Part shown: positions 38,327 to 47,650 of the stretch, piece by piece | How the letters are laid out: each line of letters starts with the position of its first letter | Numbering within the stretch: position 1 is the first letter of the stretch | DNA from: Sulfurospirillum tamanense | GTDB lineage: Bacteria; Campylobacterota; Campylobacteria; Campylobacterales; Campylobacteraceae | Direction: 5' to 3' | DNA length: 64,000 nucleotides | NCBI RefSeq assembly: GCF_016937535.1 | Contig: NZ_JAFHKK010000009.1 | Coordinates: 1 to 64,000 of the forward strand | Notes under the pieces: generated by a model | Databases searched by the model: none | The model's input: the letters and a program-made list of their open reading frames with translations, nothing else | What the model was told of the DNA's origin: nothing | Made by a program: the position numbers and the translations under genes

Positions 38327-39880
38327 TTAACTTTTTAGGATAGAAAAATTCTCCACCCCGCCCTTCCATTCAAGGGTATACAAATCTTCACGGCGCGAAC
38401 GGAAGTTGCGCACGCTTCCGCGCTCACGAAGCTCCTTTAAAAGACGCACGTCAAGGTCGGCTACAAGGGTCATCTCGGTATTTGGCGTGGCTTCGGCGAT
38501 AGTCGCATCATGAGCAAACGCATAATCTGAAGGACTAAACACCGCCGCTTGAGAGTACTGAATGTCCATATTTTCTACCTTGGGCAAGTTGCCCACACTG
38601 CCCGAGATAACCACATAGCATTCGTTTTCAATAGCCCGCGCTTGGGCACAACGACGCACGCGCAAATAGGCGTTTTTGGTGTCTGTCCAGTAAGGCACAA
38701 ACAAAATATCAACCCGATGCTTGGCAAGCAATCTTGAAAGCTCCGGAAACTCCACGTCGTAACAAATGAGCACACCGATGCGCCCTGTGTCCGTTTCAAA
38801 AACAGAGAGTTTATCGCCCCCTTGCATCCCCCAGTACGCTTCCTCATCAGGAGTGATGTGAAGCTTCTTTTGAAAGGCATGGGTGCCATCGCGTCGGCAC
38901 AGGTAGCTGGTATTGTAAAGCACTTGGTCGCGGTATTCGGGCATGCTTCCTGCGATGATGTTGGTGTTGTAGCGTACTGCCATTTGTCCGATTTTTTCTA
39001 CTAACTCATCCGTATAGCTAGCCACGGTGCGAATGGCAGCTTCGGGGCTTTCTTCGGGGTGCAAGGCCATGAGAGGTGCGTTAAAAAACTCAGGAAAGAG
39101 CACAAAATCCGACTGGTACCCCGCCATGGCGTCTACAAAAAACTCCACTTGATCTAAAAACTCTTCCACGCTCCGCACACTGCGCATCTGCCATTGCACC
39201 GCGCCGATGCGAATGATAGAACGGGTAATGATAGGCTGTTCGGGGCTCTCTTCGTACTCGACGTTACTCCACTCTAGCAAGGTGGCGTACTCTTTGGACG
39301 CTTGGTCGCCTTTAAGATAGCCTTTAAGAATCCGCCGCACGTGAAAGTCGTTGGCCAGTTGAAAGCCAAGTACAGGGTCGCTGATTTCTTTGTGTTTGAC
39401 TTGTTCGATATAGCGCGCGGGAGTCATTTCGTGGGCGTATTTAGCATAACCAGGGATGCGCCCCCCTGCGATGATGCGTTTGAGGTTGAGCCATACGCAC
39501 AGTTCTTTGCGCGCATCGTACAGCCGCCTTCCAAGGCGAAGTCCACGGTACTCTGGGTCTACAAACACGTCCAAACCGTACAAGGTGTCACCTTCGGGAT
39601 CGTGGGTGGTCAATAAGCCTGCCCCTGTGATCTCTTCGTAGGTGTGGCGGTCGCCAAATTTACCATAATTCACAATCAAACTTTGCGCTGCTGCGACAAC
39701 TTTGCTGTCATCTTCGATACAAATCTGCCCTTCGGGAAAGGCTTTGAGTTGGGCATAAAACTCTTTTTTTGTCCACCCGCCAAGGGTGGGGTAGACTTTG
39801 TCCATAATCGCTTTTATATCTGCATAATCTTCGCGTCGCAAGTTTCGTAAAATCAGCTTGCTCGCATGTTTTTCTGCCAT
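38327..39880 (-). CDS. GNAT acetyltransferase fused to a carbon-nitrogen hydrolase
   Basis: A 517-residue fusion from the ATG at 39880, which has AGGAG eight bases upstream. Residues 1-190 form a GNAT domain (DVFVDPEYRGLRLGRRLYDA near 108). Residues 215-500 are a nitrilase-superfamily domain with the Glu in LFPEFFNAP near 258, Lys in FQKKLHITPDE near 335 and catalytic Cys in VLICYDVEFPE near 376. Such fusions are widespread and called by similarity amidohydrolase-acetyltransferases; the substrate is unknown. A frame extending to 39916 passes through a TTACATGTAA palindrome and is not the likely start. Confidence 0.85.
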   Translation of the reverse strand: MAEKHASKLILRNLRREDYADIKAIMDKVYPTLGGWTKKEFYAQLKAFPEGQICIEDDSKVVAAAQSLIVNYGKFGDRHTYEEITGAGLLTTHDPEGDTLYGLDVFVDPEYRGLRLGRRLYDARKELCVWLNLKRIIAGGRIPGYAKYAHEMTPARYIEQVKHKEISDPVLGFQLANDFHVRRILKGYLKGDQASKEYATLLEWSNVEYEESPEQPIITRSIIRIGAVQWQMRSVRSVEEFLDQVEFFVDAMAGYQSDFVLFPEFFNAPLMALHPEESPEAAIRTVASYTDELVEKIGQMAVRYNTNIIAGSMPEYRDQVLYNTSYLCRRDGTHAFQKKLHITPDEEAYWGMQGGDKLSVFETDTGRIGVLICYDVEFPELSRLLAKHRVDILFVPYWTDTKNAYLRVRRCAQARAIENECYVVISGSVGNLPKVENMDIQYSQAAVFSPSDYAFAHDATIAEATPNTEMTLVADLDVRLLKELRERGSVRNFRSRREDLYTLEWKGGVENFSILKS

Positions 39881-39982
39881 GAATGCTCCTTTACATGTAA
39901 AGGTATTGTAACACAAGGTGGCAACACTTTAGGCTTCTTGAAGCATTGCCCCAAAACAAAACAAAGCGCTCCTTTTCTTTGT

Positions 39983-41968
39983 TTATTTTGGGGTGCTAGT
40001 TTTAAACTGAGCAAGCATGGCAATAAGCTCATGGGACAAGGTTGCAACCTCTTTGGCAACCTTGTCGGCTTCTGAAATACTTGTACTGTTTGAAGCCGAA
40101 ATATCTTGCAGGGTTTCTAGCTTGCGCACAAAAGCATCCATAAGCCCGGCACTTTGGTTAACTGCTTGTGTTGTTTCAGTGATGCTTTTCGCAGCAGTTC
40201 CCATAGTCGCACTCACCGCCTCAACCTCGCTTTGAACCTCATCTGTTTGCTCCACCAGTACGCGCACGCGCTGAGTGCCAGCATTCATTTCGCCACTTGT
40301 ATCTACAATAGATTGAACAATCACGTTAATCGTAGCGTTAATTTCAATGAGAGATTTTTGTGTTTTTTCGGCCAGTTTTCGCACCTCATCGGCCACCACG
40401 GCAAACCCGCGCCCGTGCTCTCCTGCCCGCGCGGCTTCGATGGCAGCATTGAGAGCCAAAAGGTTGGTCTGCTCCGCAATATCCGCAATCACATCCAGTA
40501 CAGATTTCACCTGTTCTGCATCATGACTTAATTGGGTTAACTTGCCTGCAAGCTCCATTTCCATATGGGAATTTTCACTGACTTTTTCAATTGTATTAAC
40601 AATCAATACACGAGCATGCTCTAATTGCTTATGGGCTTCTAGCATTTCACCTTGCGTTGTGTTTGCCTCTTTGGAAACCCCCAAGAGAGCTTTTTTGAGC
40701 GCCAAAGCCTCACTAGAATTCTCTTTGATGATATCAACCTCACGAGTAATATTTGTCAATATTTGACCAAAAGCCGAGGCAAGCTCACCTGAAACGGCAA
40801 CATTTTGCCTAGCCCCTTCTTGCGTCTTAGTAATCACACCGTGCAGCCCTTCTACAAACTCGCCCAAAGAAGTGTATATTCCGCTAAATTCATCCTGCAC
40901 ATTGCTGTGAATACGTCGACCCAAATCCTTACTTGTTGCAACATCCAAAATGGTTTTGCGCAAGGCATTAACACGCCGTTGTATGTCTCTGGCTATCACC
41001 CAGCCAATCACCAATGAAAAAAGAAAAATAGCACTTCCTATAAGAGCGTCCGTCAAAGCGGTAGATTTGTGTGCTGCCATAACAGCATCGATTTCTTGGG
41101 AGATTTTATCATCAACTTCTTTAAGTTGGTCTATTTTTTCCGTCATGGTTGCAAACCAACTTTCCGCATTGACACCAAAGTTTCCCTCGCTTCCCTTGCT
41201 AATAGCTAGGTTTCTCAGGCGGGCCACTTCAGCAAAAGAGGGGTGTTTTTGTGCTTGTGCATAATACCCGCGCACTTGCGCTGTGGTGTTGTCATAAAAC
41301 ACTGACATGTACGAAGCTTGCTCTGCGATGAGCGTTATTACCCGTTCAAACATGCCTGGCGCAAAACGATCTGCACCAAAGGTACCGCTAAGCACTGCGC
41401 GCTCAACCCCCGCGCGCTCTTTAGCTTTAAGATAAGCCGTATAGGCCACAAGGGCTCTGGTAACATCGTTTTTCGGAGAGAGCGTGGCGGCGTAGGCAGT
41501 AATGTCAAGCATTTTATTGTTCATGTCGGTGTAATATTTTACCACTTGACCCAATGGAAGCTCAAGGGCGCTCACGCGCTCACGCATATTTGCCAATTGG
41601 CTTAAATCCTCAAGCAGAGCATCAACTTCTTCTTTGAAAGAGGAAGGGTAGACAGAAAAATCCACCAAAGAGGCTACCCTCTTAAACGCGCCCACTTGTT
41701 TGTCAGTAGCACTACGCTGAGCTGGAAGCGTTTGTGCGAACTGTGCACCTTTGCTGCCCGTAAAACCTGCGCTCATACCCCGTTCTTTTTGGGTTTCGTG
41801 AATCAAAAGTGAAATACTTTTACTCATCTCAACAAGAGCATGCACCTGTGTAAGTTGAGTATTAAACCGGTAATCATCCACTACTTTTGTAGCGGTCAGA
41901 TACACCAAGCCAATCAGCGGAATAAACGTTAGGGCGAGCAGTTTGCTCTTAATGCCAAGCTGAATCAT
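39983..41968 (-). CDS. Methyl-accepting chemotaxis protein with NIT sensor domain
   Basis: From the ATG at 41968 it has 661 residues. One membrane helix lies near residues 8-27, then a large periplasmic nitrate/nitrite-sensing (NIT) domain ([20 protein letters not shown] near 55-74 is the signature region), a second helix near 310, HAMP, and the signalling tip [20 protein letters not shown] near 510-530. Nitrate or nitrite is the ligand type known for NIT receptors. The Shine-Dalgarno sequence lies in the 3' arm of a strong hairpin, which may control translation. Confidence 0.83.
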   Translation of the reverse strand: MIQLGIKSKLLALTFIPLIGLVYLTATKVVDDYRFNTQLTQVHALVEMSKSISLLIHETQKERGMSAGFTGSKGAQFAQTLPAQRSATDKQVGAFKRVASLVDFSVYPSSFKEEVDALLEDLSQLANMRERVSALELPLGQVVKYYTDMNNKMLDITAYAATLSPKNDVTRALVAYTAYLKAKERAGVERAVLSGTFGADRFAPGMFERVITLIAEQASYMSVFYDNTTAQVRGYYAQAQKHPSFAEVARLRNLAISKGSEGNFGVNAESWFATMTEKIDQLKEVDDKISQEIDAVMAAHKSTALTDALIGSAIFLFSLVIGWVIARDIQRRVNALRKTILDVATSKDLGRRIHSNVQDEFSGIYTSLGEFVEGLHGVITKTQEGARQNVAVSGELASAFGQILTNITREVDIIKENSSEALALKKALLGVSKEANTTQGEMLEAHKQLEHARVLIVNTIEKVSENSHMEMELAGKLTQLSHDAEQVKSVLDVIADIAEQTNLLALNAAIEAARAGEHGRGFAVVADEVRKLAEKTQKSLIEINATINVIVQSIVDTSGEMNAGTQRVRVLVEQTDEVQSEVEAVSATMGTAAKSITETTQAVNQSAGLMDAFVRKLETLQDISASNSTSISEADKVAKEVATLSHELIAMLAQFKTSTPK

Positions 41969-41970
41969 AA

Positions 41971-42000
41971 AATCTCCTTGCAAAAACTAGCAAGGAGATT
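41971..42000 (-). promoter_or_regulatory. Hairpin that hides the ribosome-binding site of the NIT receptor
   Basis: Perfect 11-base arms (AATCTCCTTGC and GCAAGGAGATT) enclose an eight-base loop. On the transcribed minus strand the 3' arm contains AAGGAGATT, the Shine-Dalgarno of the gene starting at 41968. The upstream arm thus can block initiation. The alternative reading, a terminator for the gene before it, is possible because TTTT follows. Confidence 0.6.
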
Positions 42001-42022
42001 AACATAGTTATGATTTTTTCGC

Positions 42023-42055
42023 CATGACCTGCATCAAAGCTTTTAGCAGGTCATG
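42023..42055 (-). terminator. Hairpin after the broken receptor gene
   Basis: Ten-base arms CATGACCTGC and GCAGGTCATG enclose a 13-base loop a few bases after the stop of the gene at 42063. No T-run follows on the minus strand, so termination would be weak. Confidence 0.45.
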
Positions 42056-42062
42056 TAAAAAT

Positions 42063-42968
42063 CTAGACCTTAAACTCCTCAAGTTTGGCGCGCAGTCTGT
42101 CGGTCTGGGTGCGCAGATTGTGAGATGCTTCGACAATGTGGTTTACGTCTGTTGAGTTTTTGGTTGCCATGGTGTCTGCTTTGAGTACCACTTCAATGAG
42201 TTTTTGCGCTTCTTGCTCAATGGTTTTTGAGCCCTCCAAGGAGCGATCAACCACCCCGTCCACATCGCGCATAAGCAAGGAAACCTCATCTACTGAGGCT
42301 TGCACTTCTTCGGAGTTTTTGGCGAGTTTTTGAATCTCTTTGGAATTGTTGGAGATAGAATGAGAAATCTCTTCGATAGAGCGCACAGTACCCTCAACGG
42401 TTGTGTTGATCTCCTCCAGACTTGTTTGCGTTCTTTCTGCCAAGATTCGCACCTCATCGGCTACTACAGCAAAACCTCTCCCGTGCTCCCCTGCACGCGC
42501 AGCTTCGATGGCAGCATTAAGAGCCAAAAGATTTGTCTGGTCTGCAATTTCACCAATGGCTTCAAGAACATTTTTGATTGCGGAAGTTTCTTTGGTTAGG
42601 GTACCTAGACGCGCAGTAAGCAGTTGGTCGTTTTTAGTGCTTTGGTTTACCACGCCCGCTAACTGTGTGACCAAATCCCGCGCATACTGCAAACGTGTTT
42701 CGGCCTTTTGGAGGTTTTCTTTTGTGGCCTTTGATTCTTTTAGAGTTTCTTGGATAATGGTAATGGAGTGCTCTTGGGTGGTTTTGATACCCCTGTTCAT
42801 GGCAAGCTGCTCCTTGAAACTACTCTCTAGCGCTACACACAAATGGCTAAGTTGATTGGAGATAGAGGCATTTTCCTTGGATGTATCGATGGCGTTTTTG
42901 ACAGTAGCGTGGATTTTTTCGATAAACCGATTAACACTTTTACCCGCGCGCCCGAGTTTGCATGGCAC
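42063..42968 (-). pseudogene. Cytoplasmic half of a methyl-accepting chemotaxis protein
   Basis: A 301-residue open frame holding the coiled-coil signalling part only. The tip [20 protein letters not shown] is near 147-166 and long heptad-type helices lie on both sides. It opens at a GTG right after an in-frame TAG and has neither a membrane helix nor a HAMP domain. The periplasmic sensor is in the next frame upstream, overlapping by 29 bases. Together they look like one receptor that lost its second membrane helix and HAMP and suffered a frame change. A soluble receptor made by re-initiation is the alternative. Confidence 0.65.
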
Positions 42969-43554
42969 CTATCACTGCATCAATACCATCCACATAAACC
43001 CCCGTCCCAATAATCCAATCCCACCCTGGATGTACGATAACATAAGAAAGTTTTGGCTGTGGGTCTTCGTAGCCTGGTTTTGCCCACTGGTATTCCACCA
43101 CACCGCCTGCGACACTGGCTTTGGTCACTTGCACCATTTCCATAAACAACGCTTTACCCGCTGGGTCTTTGATGTTGCGCAAATCTGCACCATTAAGTTT
43201 TGGATTAATGGGGTGCATCACCATTTTTGGCGAACTGTCATTAACCCAAAAATACCCCTCATCGTTAAGGTCAAATCGCATGGTTTTTAGTGCATTTAGC
43301 GCTGCATTTTTAGCGTTTTCTTCACCCATTTCTTGGCGTTGCTTGTAGTAATGCTCCACCAAATCATAAGCAATCTGAACACTATTCTCCAAATCTCGTG
43401 CGATTTTTTGAATCAGGTCTTCTCGGTATTGTGCTTCAAAATCCTGAGAAAGACGCTGCATTCCGTGAAAACCAACGGCGCTAAAAATAACAGCAATCCC
43501 AATCATAGGCGGAATGAGCAAGAAGAAGATTTTAGTACTGATGAATTTAAACAT
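42940..43554 (-). pseudogene. Sensor half of a chemotaxis receptor (single Cache domain)
   Basis: A 204-residue protein with an N-terminal membrane helix (FFLLIPPMIGIAVIFSAVGF, about 10-29) and a periplasmic sCache_2 domain. The typical blocks YFWVNDSSPKMVMHPINP (near 103) and WDWIIGTGVYVDGIDAVI (near 178) are present. It ends eight residues after the Cache domain, where a second membrane helix should start. Without it the sensor cannot reach the signalling half. The ligands of such domains are often small organic acids; this cannot be read here. Confidence 0.7.
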
Positions 43555-43690
43555 GAGCGCTCCAGTGGGGTTTTGTGATGATTTTAAGCCCAGAGGGATT
43601 AAAACTCTATTAAAAAATGTACAAATTAACCATTGTGTGGCGAAATAATCCTAAACGAAACGTTAAGTGACACTCTTTGAAGCCCCTTCC

Positions 43691-43712
43691 ACACCTTTAC
43701 ATGTAAAGGTGT
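43691..43712. repeat. TTACATGTAA dispersed palindrome family (longest copy, 22 bases)
   Basis: Here the palindrome is perfect over 22 bases, with core CTTTACATGTAAAG. TTACATGTAA also starts at 2716, 8628, 9851, 13514, 14993, 17684, 18481, 21302, 25251, 26677, 26711, 27847, 30987, 37665, 39891, 46134, 50096, 51265, 52793, 56819 and 63285. The shorter TACATGTA core occurs in addition at 5875, 7097, 7134, 9214, 14355, 14752, 16487, 17534, 18854, 19570, 30617, 49437, 54855 and 57537. Total 36 by eye. Within genes the ten-base form is read as FTCK or LHV(K); the third frame would give a stop. One-base variants (TTACAAGTAA at 53826 and 63237) also occur. Confidence 0.9.
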
Positions 43713-43783
43713 AGCCTAGGCGTACATAAAGGTTTTTTTGATACGATTGTGCCATAAAAATATTTAGGGTTTCAGGACACTGG

Positions 43784-44962
43784 ATGCAGATAACCACTTT
43801 GGTTCATAACTATGGCTTCACCGAAGAAGATGCCTTTAAATTACGTGAAATTCGTCCGCTGCTTGTGCTAGAAATCGACCGTTTTATCCAAGAGTTTTAT
43901 CTCTTTGTTTTTCGTTTTGAACATGCCAAAAAGTTTATTCAGTCTCCTGAAGCTCAAGCCAAGCACCAACAAGAGGTCACCAAATGGTTCAAGAGTCTTT
44001 TTGGTGGTGCTTATGGAAAATTTTATATCTTAAAGCTAAAACGCATCAGCGAAGCGCATGTGAACATTGGACTGCCTGCACACTACGTCAATGCTGCCTT
44101 TAGCTTTGTGCGACGCTTTATCAAAGAAGTTTTGATTGACAACGGTCGGCTTTGTGCCCTAGGTGCGGTGGATAAAATCATCGACATCAACCTCGACGTA
44201 CTGACCATTAGCTACCAAGAAGAAGAGCAATCCAAGCTCATCCACGAAGTGGTTTTTTTGCGCAAATCCATCAAGGCGTCTGCCATCACGCCCTACGCCC
44301 AGCCCATTTACAACAGCCGAAGCCTTTTGCCTGAAAAAAACGAATGCCTCATGCGCCTCATTGACCCCCTAAATAAAGAAGTTCATTCGATTCTGCCTTA
44401 TCTTGAAACATCCAAAAAGGTCAAGCTCTACCGCGCGCTCATGCAACAAATGGTGCAAAAATCATTTGCTTTTTTCTCCACCAAAGCGGTGGATTTTAGC
44501 CTCAACTTAAGCTATGAGGACATCACGGATGAACCCTTTGTGGCAGAACTTTTTAGCTACATTGATGGCCACATGGCGCCAAAGCATATTATTTTTGAAA
44601 TCGTAGAGAGCGATTTTATTCAGGATTTTGCTGTAGTGGACTCTTTTGCCAAAAAGATTCGCGCTAAAGGGTGCAAGTTGGCGATTGATGATTTTGGCAG
44701 TGGGTTTTCTAGTATGCACCATGTTTTGGCGCTCAAACCCGAATACATAAAGATTGATGGTTCGCTCATCAAACACCTTGACACCTCTTCCCAGTCGCGC
44801 ACGGTCGTGAGAAACATCGTCAACATGGCGCAAGAACTCGGCGCAAAAACCATCGCCGAGTACATTCACAACGAAGCCATTTTGCGTCAAGCGCAAGCGT
44901 TGGGAGTGGACTACTTGCAAGGGTTTCACCTCGCCAAACCTGCTCCTCTAGAGAACGCCTAG
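43784..44962 (+). CDS. Globin-coupled cyclic-di-GMP phosphodiesterase (EAL)
   Basis: A 392-residue soluble protein. Residues 1-150 form a protoglobin-type sensor; the likely proximal heme His lies in KRISEAHVNIGLPAHYVNAA (about 85-104). The EAL domain covers about 165-390. The EAL triplet itself is ECL (in EKNECLMRL), but the metal and catalytic residues appear kept: the Glu and Arg of ExLxR, Asn in FSLNLS, Glu in IIFEIVES, IDDFGSG, the Lys of YIKIDGSLI, and AEYIHNE. So it is probably active and responds to oxygen or another gas. It ends convergently with the NosL gene, overlapping by 4 bases. Confidence 0.82.
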   Translation: MQITTLVHNYGFTEEDAFKLREIRPLLVLEIDRFIQEFYLFVFRFEHAKKFIQSPEAQAKHQQEVTKWFKSLFGGAYGKFYILKLKRISEAHVNIGLPAHYVNAAFSFVRRFIKEVLIDNGRLCALGAVDKIIDINLDVLTISYQEEEQSKLIHEVVFLRKSIKASAITPYAQPIYNSRSLLPEKNECLMRLIDPLNKEVHSILPYLETSKKVKLYRALMQQMVQKSFAFFSTKAVDFSLNLSYEDITDEPFVAELFSYIDGHMAPKHIIFEIVESDFIQDFAVVDSFAKKIRAKGCKLAIDDFGSGFSSMHHVLALKPEYIKIDGSLIKHLDTSSQSRTVVRNIVNMAQELGAKTIAEYIHNEAILRQAQALGVDYLQGFHLAKPAPLENA

Positions 44963-46065
44963 TCTAGGCTTTGCACTAACGCCAACGTTATCTCCTCAAA
45001 CCGCACCACTTGCTTGCCGCGGTGGTCTTTTAAAAACCCCTCAGCTTGGCTTTTGGTGCGAAAAGGGATGAGTTCATGTCCCATAGGGCCGTACATGGTA
45101 CTGCCTACCACATAAAAGGCTTCGCGGCCATCGAGGGCTTCGAGGGTGTAGTAGTCGGTCACTTTGATGGCAGGGTTTTGCATGGGGGCATGGGCGTATT
45201 TTTGAGGGTCGAAATAGAACTTCATCATGTCTTTTACCCCATCAAAATAGTGCGTATGGGCCTCGTCTTTGAGCATAGCAGCCCATTTGGGGTACTTGGC
45301 CACAAACATCCCGCACACAGGACACTTGGCATCTTCAGGGACGTCAATCTGCGCCACATGGGTATGTTCAAACCGTTTGACTTCCCACAAGTACAATGCC
45401 ACAGGCTGCAAGTCGCCCTCGCCTTCTAGGTTTTGGCACAACCCTTTGCCTACAATGTCAGCCTTGAGTTCGCTAATGGTGTTGTAATGCATGGGGTCAA
45501 TCTCTTGGCACTTGAGCTCATAGACCTTTTTTCCCTTGGGGTAAACCATGTTTTTCTTGCGGTTGTCGGTCATGGCAAGGTCTTTTTCCAAATCCTCAAG
45601 GGCGCGGGCAAAGGCTTTTTCAAAGTCTGTTAACTCCCCGCCATACTGGGCTTGAAACGCTTTTGCCGCCGCCTCGGTGCTAAAGGCGTATTTGCTCACC
45701 ATGGTCATGGTGCCAGGAGCCTTGGAGCCTAGCACATAAAAGGCCTCATGCACATCAATAAGCACGTCTGTATCGACCGCCACCACGAGCATTTGCCCTA
45801 AGCGCTCTTTGATGGCTGGCATATCTACCGCCAAACAGCGCATGGAGCAGTACTGTTTTTTCGTGCCATCGGTGAGCTTAACGGCGTGATTGGTCTTGTA
45901 AAACAGGGGGAGCTTCATGCCACAGATGGGGCACCACTCTTTTTGCGGCCCCTCTTGAATCAGTTGCGGCGCGTTGTTGGTCGCTTGTTTACTAAACTCC
46001 ATAGCGCCAACGCCAAAAGTAAAACACAACACCAGTGCTGCCATCCAAATCCCAAAGCGTTTCAT
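44959..46065 (-). CDS. Exported protein with two NosL-like copper-binding domains
   Basis: A 368-residue protein from the ATG at 46065 with a signal peptide (MKRFGIWMAALVLCFTFGVG). Two NosL-type domains are visible. The first has EWCPICGMKLPLFYKT near 44-59 and KQYCSMRCLAVD near 72; the second has AKCPVCGMFVAKYPKW near 245. Both end in a ...AFYVVGS/AFYVLGSK strand block followed by a helix. NosL is the Cu(I) chaperone for nitrous oxide reductase, but no nos genes are present here. It lies next to hemJ, and metal delivery to an oxidase or reductase is a guess. Confidence 0.75.
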   Translation of the reverse strand: MKRFGIWMAALVLCFTFGVGAMEFSKQATNNAPQLIQEGPQKEWCPICGMKLPLFYKTNHAVKLTDGTKKQYCSMRCLAVDMPAIKERLGQMLVVAVDTDVLIDVHEAFYVLGSKAPGTMTMVSKYAFSTEAAAKAFQAQYGGELTDFEKAFARALEDLEKDLAMTDNRKKNMVYPKGKKVYELKCQEIDPMHYNTISELKADIVGKGLCQNLEGEGDLQPVALYLWEVKRFEHTHVAQIDVPEDAKCPVCGMFVAKYPKWAAMLKDEAHTHYFDGVKDMMKFYFDPQKYAHAPMQNPAIKVTDYYTLEALDGREAFYVVGSTMYGPMGHELIPFRTKSQAEGFLKDHRGKQVVRFEEITLALVQSLD

Positions 46066-46146
46066 TTGTCTGCCTTTTTGTGAAAATTTTAAGAAAAGCA
46101 TACACTAGAAGTGTTAAAGCAGTGTTAGAACCCTTACATGTAAGGA

Positions 46147-46662
46147 CTACTTTTTGCCTTTGGCGTTTAAAATGAAGTAGATGATAACCCCAAACACCCC
46201 AAGCACTCCGACAGAGAAAAGCAGTGGCGTACTTTTGAGAATGACATAGGTCACGATGAGAATGGAAAGGGCGGTGGGGACTTCGTTGTACGCGCGGAAA
46301 AATTTACCGCTTTTGGTACACGTGCCTTTGGCCAGTTGCTTGCGGTAGTGTTCCAAAGAAAAAGAGTACGCCATCAGCACTACCACCACCGTGAGCTTGG
46401 CATGCATCCACCCGCCACCACTCATCACCGAGGGATTTAAGGCTATCATAGCTAGACCACTTAAGACCGTCGCCCACAACGCAGGCAAACCGATGTATTT
46501 GTACAGCTTAAACTCCTGAATCTCCACCACCTGCGTGAACTCTTTTTTCTCCCTGTGCTCCACATGGTACACAAACAAACGGGGCAGGTAAAACAACATC
46601 GCCATCCACGACATAAAAGACATCACATGAAACACCAAAATCCACAAATAGTAGTCCATCAT
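46147..46662 (-). CDS. hemJ: Protoporphyrinogen IX oxidase HemJ
   Basis: A 171-residue membrane protein with four helices. The first helix has the conserved His in ILVFHVMSFMSWMAMLFYLP (9-28). FKLYKYIGLPAL near 50 and the WMHAKLTVVVVLM block near 84 are also conserved in HemJ (UPF0093). It oxidises protoporphyrinogen in the penultimate step of heme synthesis and is the usual form in Campylobacterota. hemN and hemB lie within 8 kb, though not in one operon. A TTACATGTAA palindrome lies just after the stop. Confidence 0.88.
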   Translation of the reverse strand: MMDYYLWILVFHVMSFMSWMAMLFYLPRLFVYHVEHREKKEFTQVVEIQEFKLYKYIGLPALWATVLSGLAMIALNPSVMSGGGWMHAKLTVVVVLMAYSFSLEHYRKQLAKGTCTKSGKFFRAYNEVPTALSILIVTYVILKSTPLLFSVGVLGVFGVIIYFILNAKGKK

Positions 46663-46750
46663 CGCTCCTTGGTAAAATGGAGCGATTGTACCTCAAAAGG
46701 GTAAATCAAAAGGCAATTTGGGGCGGGCGAACACAGGAGAAAAGGCTTAA

Positions 46751-47002
46751 CTACAAGTCGCTGAGGTTTACTTTGCGTGGCATAAATACCTCATCCCTTC
46801 TCTCTCCCACTTCTTTCAGAAGAAGATAATCATCAAGCATTTCCATCATTTTTTCATAAGTTTTAGAAGGCACCAAGTAGGCACTTGCCACGTTGTGGTT
46901 CAAAATCGCCACGACTTCATCACCCGCCTGCTCTAAAACTTGCGTGGGAGATTTTTTGAGTTCTGTGATGCTTGCGGTAAAACGAGACAAAATAGGTTGC
47001 AT
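46751..47002 (-). CDS. Phd/YefM-type antitoxin without a visible toxin
   Basis: From the ATG at 47002 the protein has 83 residues. MQPILSRFTASITELKKSPT starts the Phd/YefM fold, and VVAILNHNVASAYLVPSKTY is the strand-helix block of StbD/RelB-type members. A helical tail (MMEMLDDYLLLKE) should bind a toxin. No toxin frame follows in the 88 bases before the hemJ start, and none precedes it. An upstream extension to 47053 lacks family support. It may be an orphan left after loss of the toxin, or it may act on a toxin elsewhere. Confidence 0.75.
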   Translation of the reverse strand: MQPILSRFTASITELKKSPTQVLEQAGDEVVAILNHNVASAYLVPSKTYEKMMEMLDDYLLLKEVGERRDEVFMPRKVNLSDL

Positions 47003-47110
47003 TTTAAATACCTTTTTTAGTGCTCGCCCCAAAGATGGTTTTATTGCTGGCAAAGACGCATATAGAATATTTTCATAATTATCTAGTTGTGCTAATTGGC
47101 AAAAAATGAA

Positions 47111-47650
47111 CTATAAACAATTCAAGACTTGCTTTGTCTTTTTCTGAAACTGTTTCGTAAAAAACGCGACATTGTTGGTAAAAACTTCCTTTACAATATT
47201 TTGCTCTTTATATTGTTTTAAATCAAATTGTATAGCACCTTTTGCCACGCCACATTTATATCTATCCCTAGGTTCAACACAGTCTTTGTAACATACGCAG
47301 TAAATAAAATTGTAATTGTTTTTTTGTATATTTAAAGTACTCAAGAGTCCATCTAATTCTCTTTTGCCTTCTTCTAATTTTTCTTTAATTTCAGTATTGC
47401 CTATATCGGATGGTTTTTGATTCTTAAATTCAATGCAATAAATGTCACTGTCCTTGACATAAAGCGCATCAAAGGATTTTGGTCGCATGTTCGAATTAGG
47501 GTATTTTTCCTCAATAATCCTATCATAATCAATAACTTCTTGACGCTCGTCAGCACACAAAGAAATACTATGAGCATCATCAAAGCTCGTTTTCCTAAAA
47601 GTGCTCTGAAATGAAGAGTAACTTCGAATAAATACGCTAATATCAGCCAT
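47111..47650 (-). CDS. Putative PD-(D/E)xK-like nuclease, partner of the adjacent ATPase
   Basis: From the ATG at 47650 the protein has 179 residues. The block SFDALYVKDSDIYCIEFKNQ (about 54-73) has the Asp, then Glu-x-Lys order on neighbouring strands, as in PD-(D/E)xK nucleases. No other domain is recognised. It overlaps the ATPase gene by 8 bases and is visibly more AT-rich than the genes outside the pair. ATPase plus small nuclease is a common plan for phage-defence modules; that function is inferred. Extension upstream to 47791 runs inside the ATPase gene and is unlikely. Confidence 0.5.
   Translation of the reverse strand: MADISVFIRSYSSFQSTFRKTSFDDAHSISLCADERQEVIDYDRIIEEKYPNSNMRPKSFDALYVKDSDIYCIEFKNQKPSDIGNTEIKEKLEEGKRELDGLLSTLNIQKNNYNFIYCVCYKDCVEPRDRYKCGVAKGAIQFDLKQYKEQNIVKEVFTNNVAFFTKQFQKKTKQVLNCL

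Noticed and set aside
42023-42055. Strong rho-independent terminator
   Set aside because: The hairpin is good but no T-run follows on either strand; kept only as a weak terminator-like hairpin.
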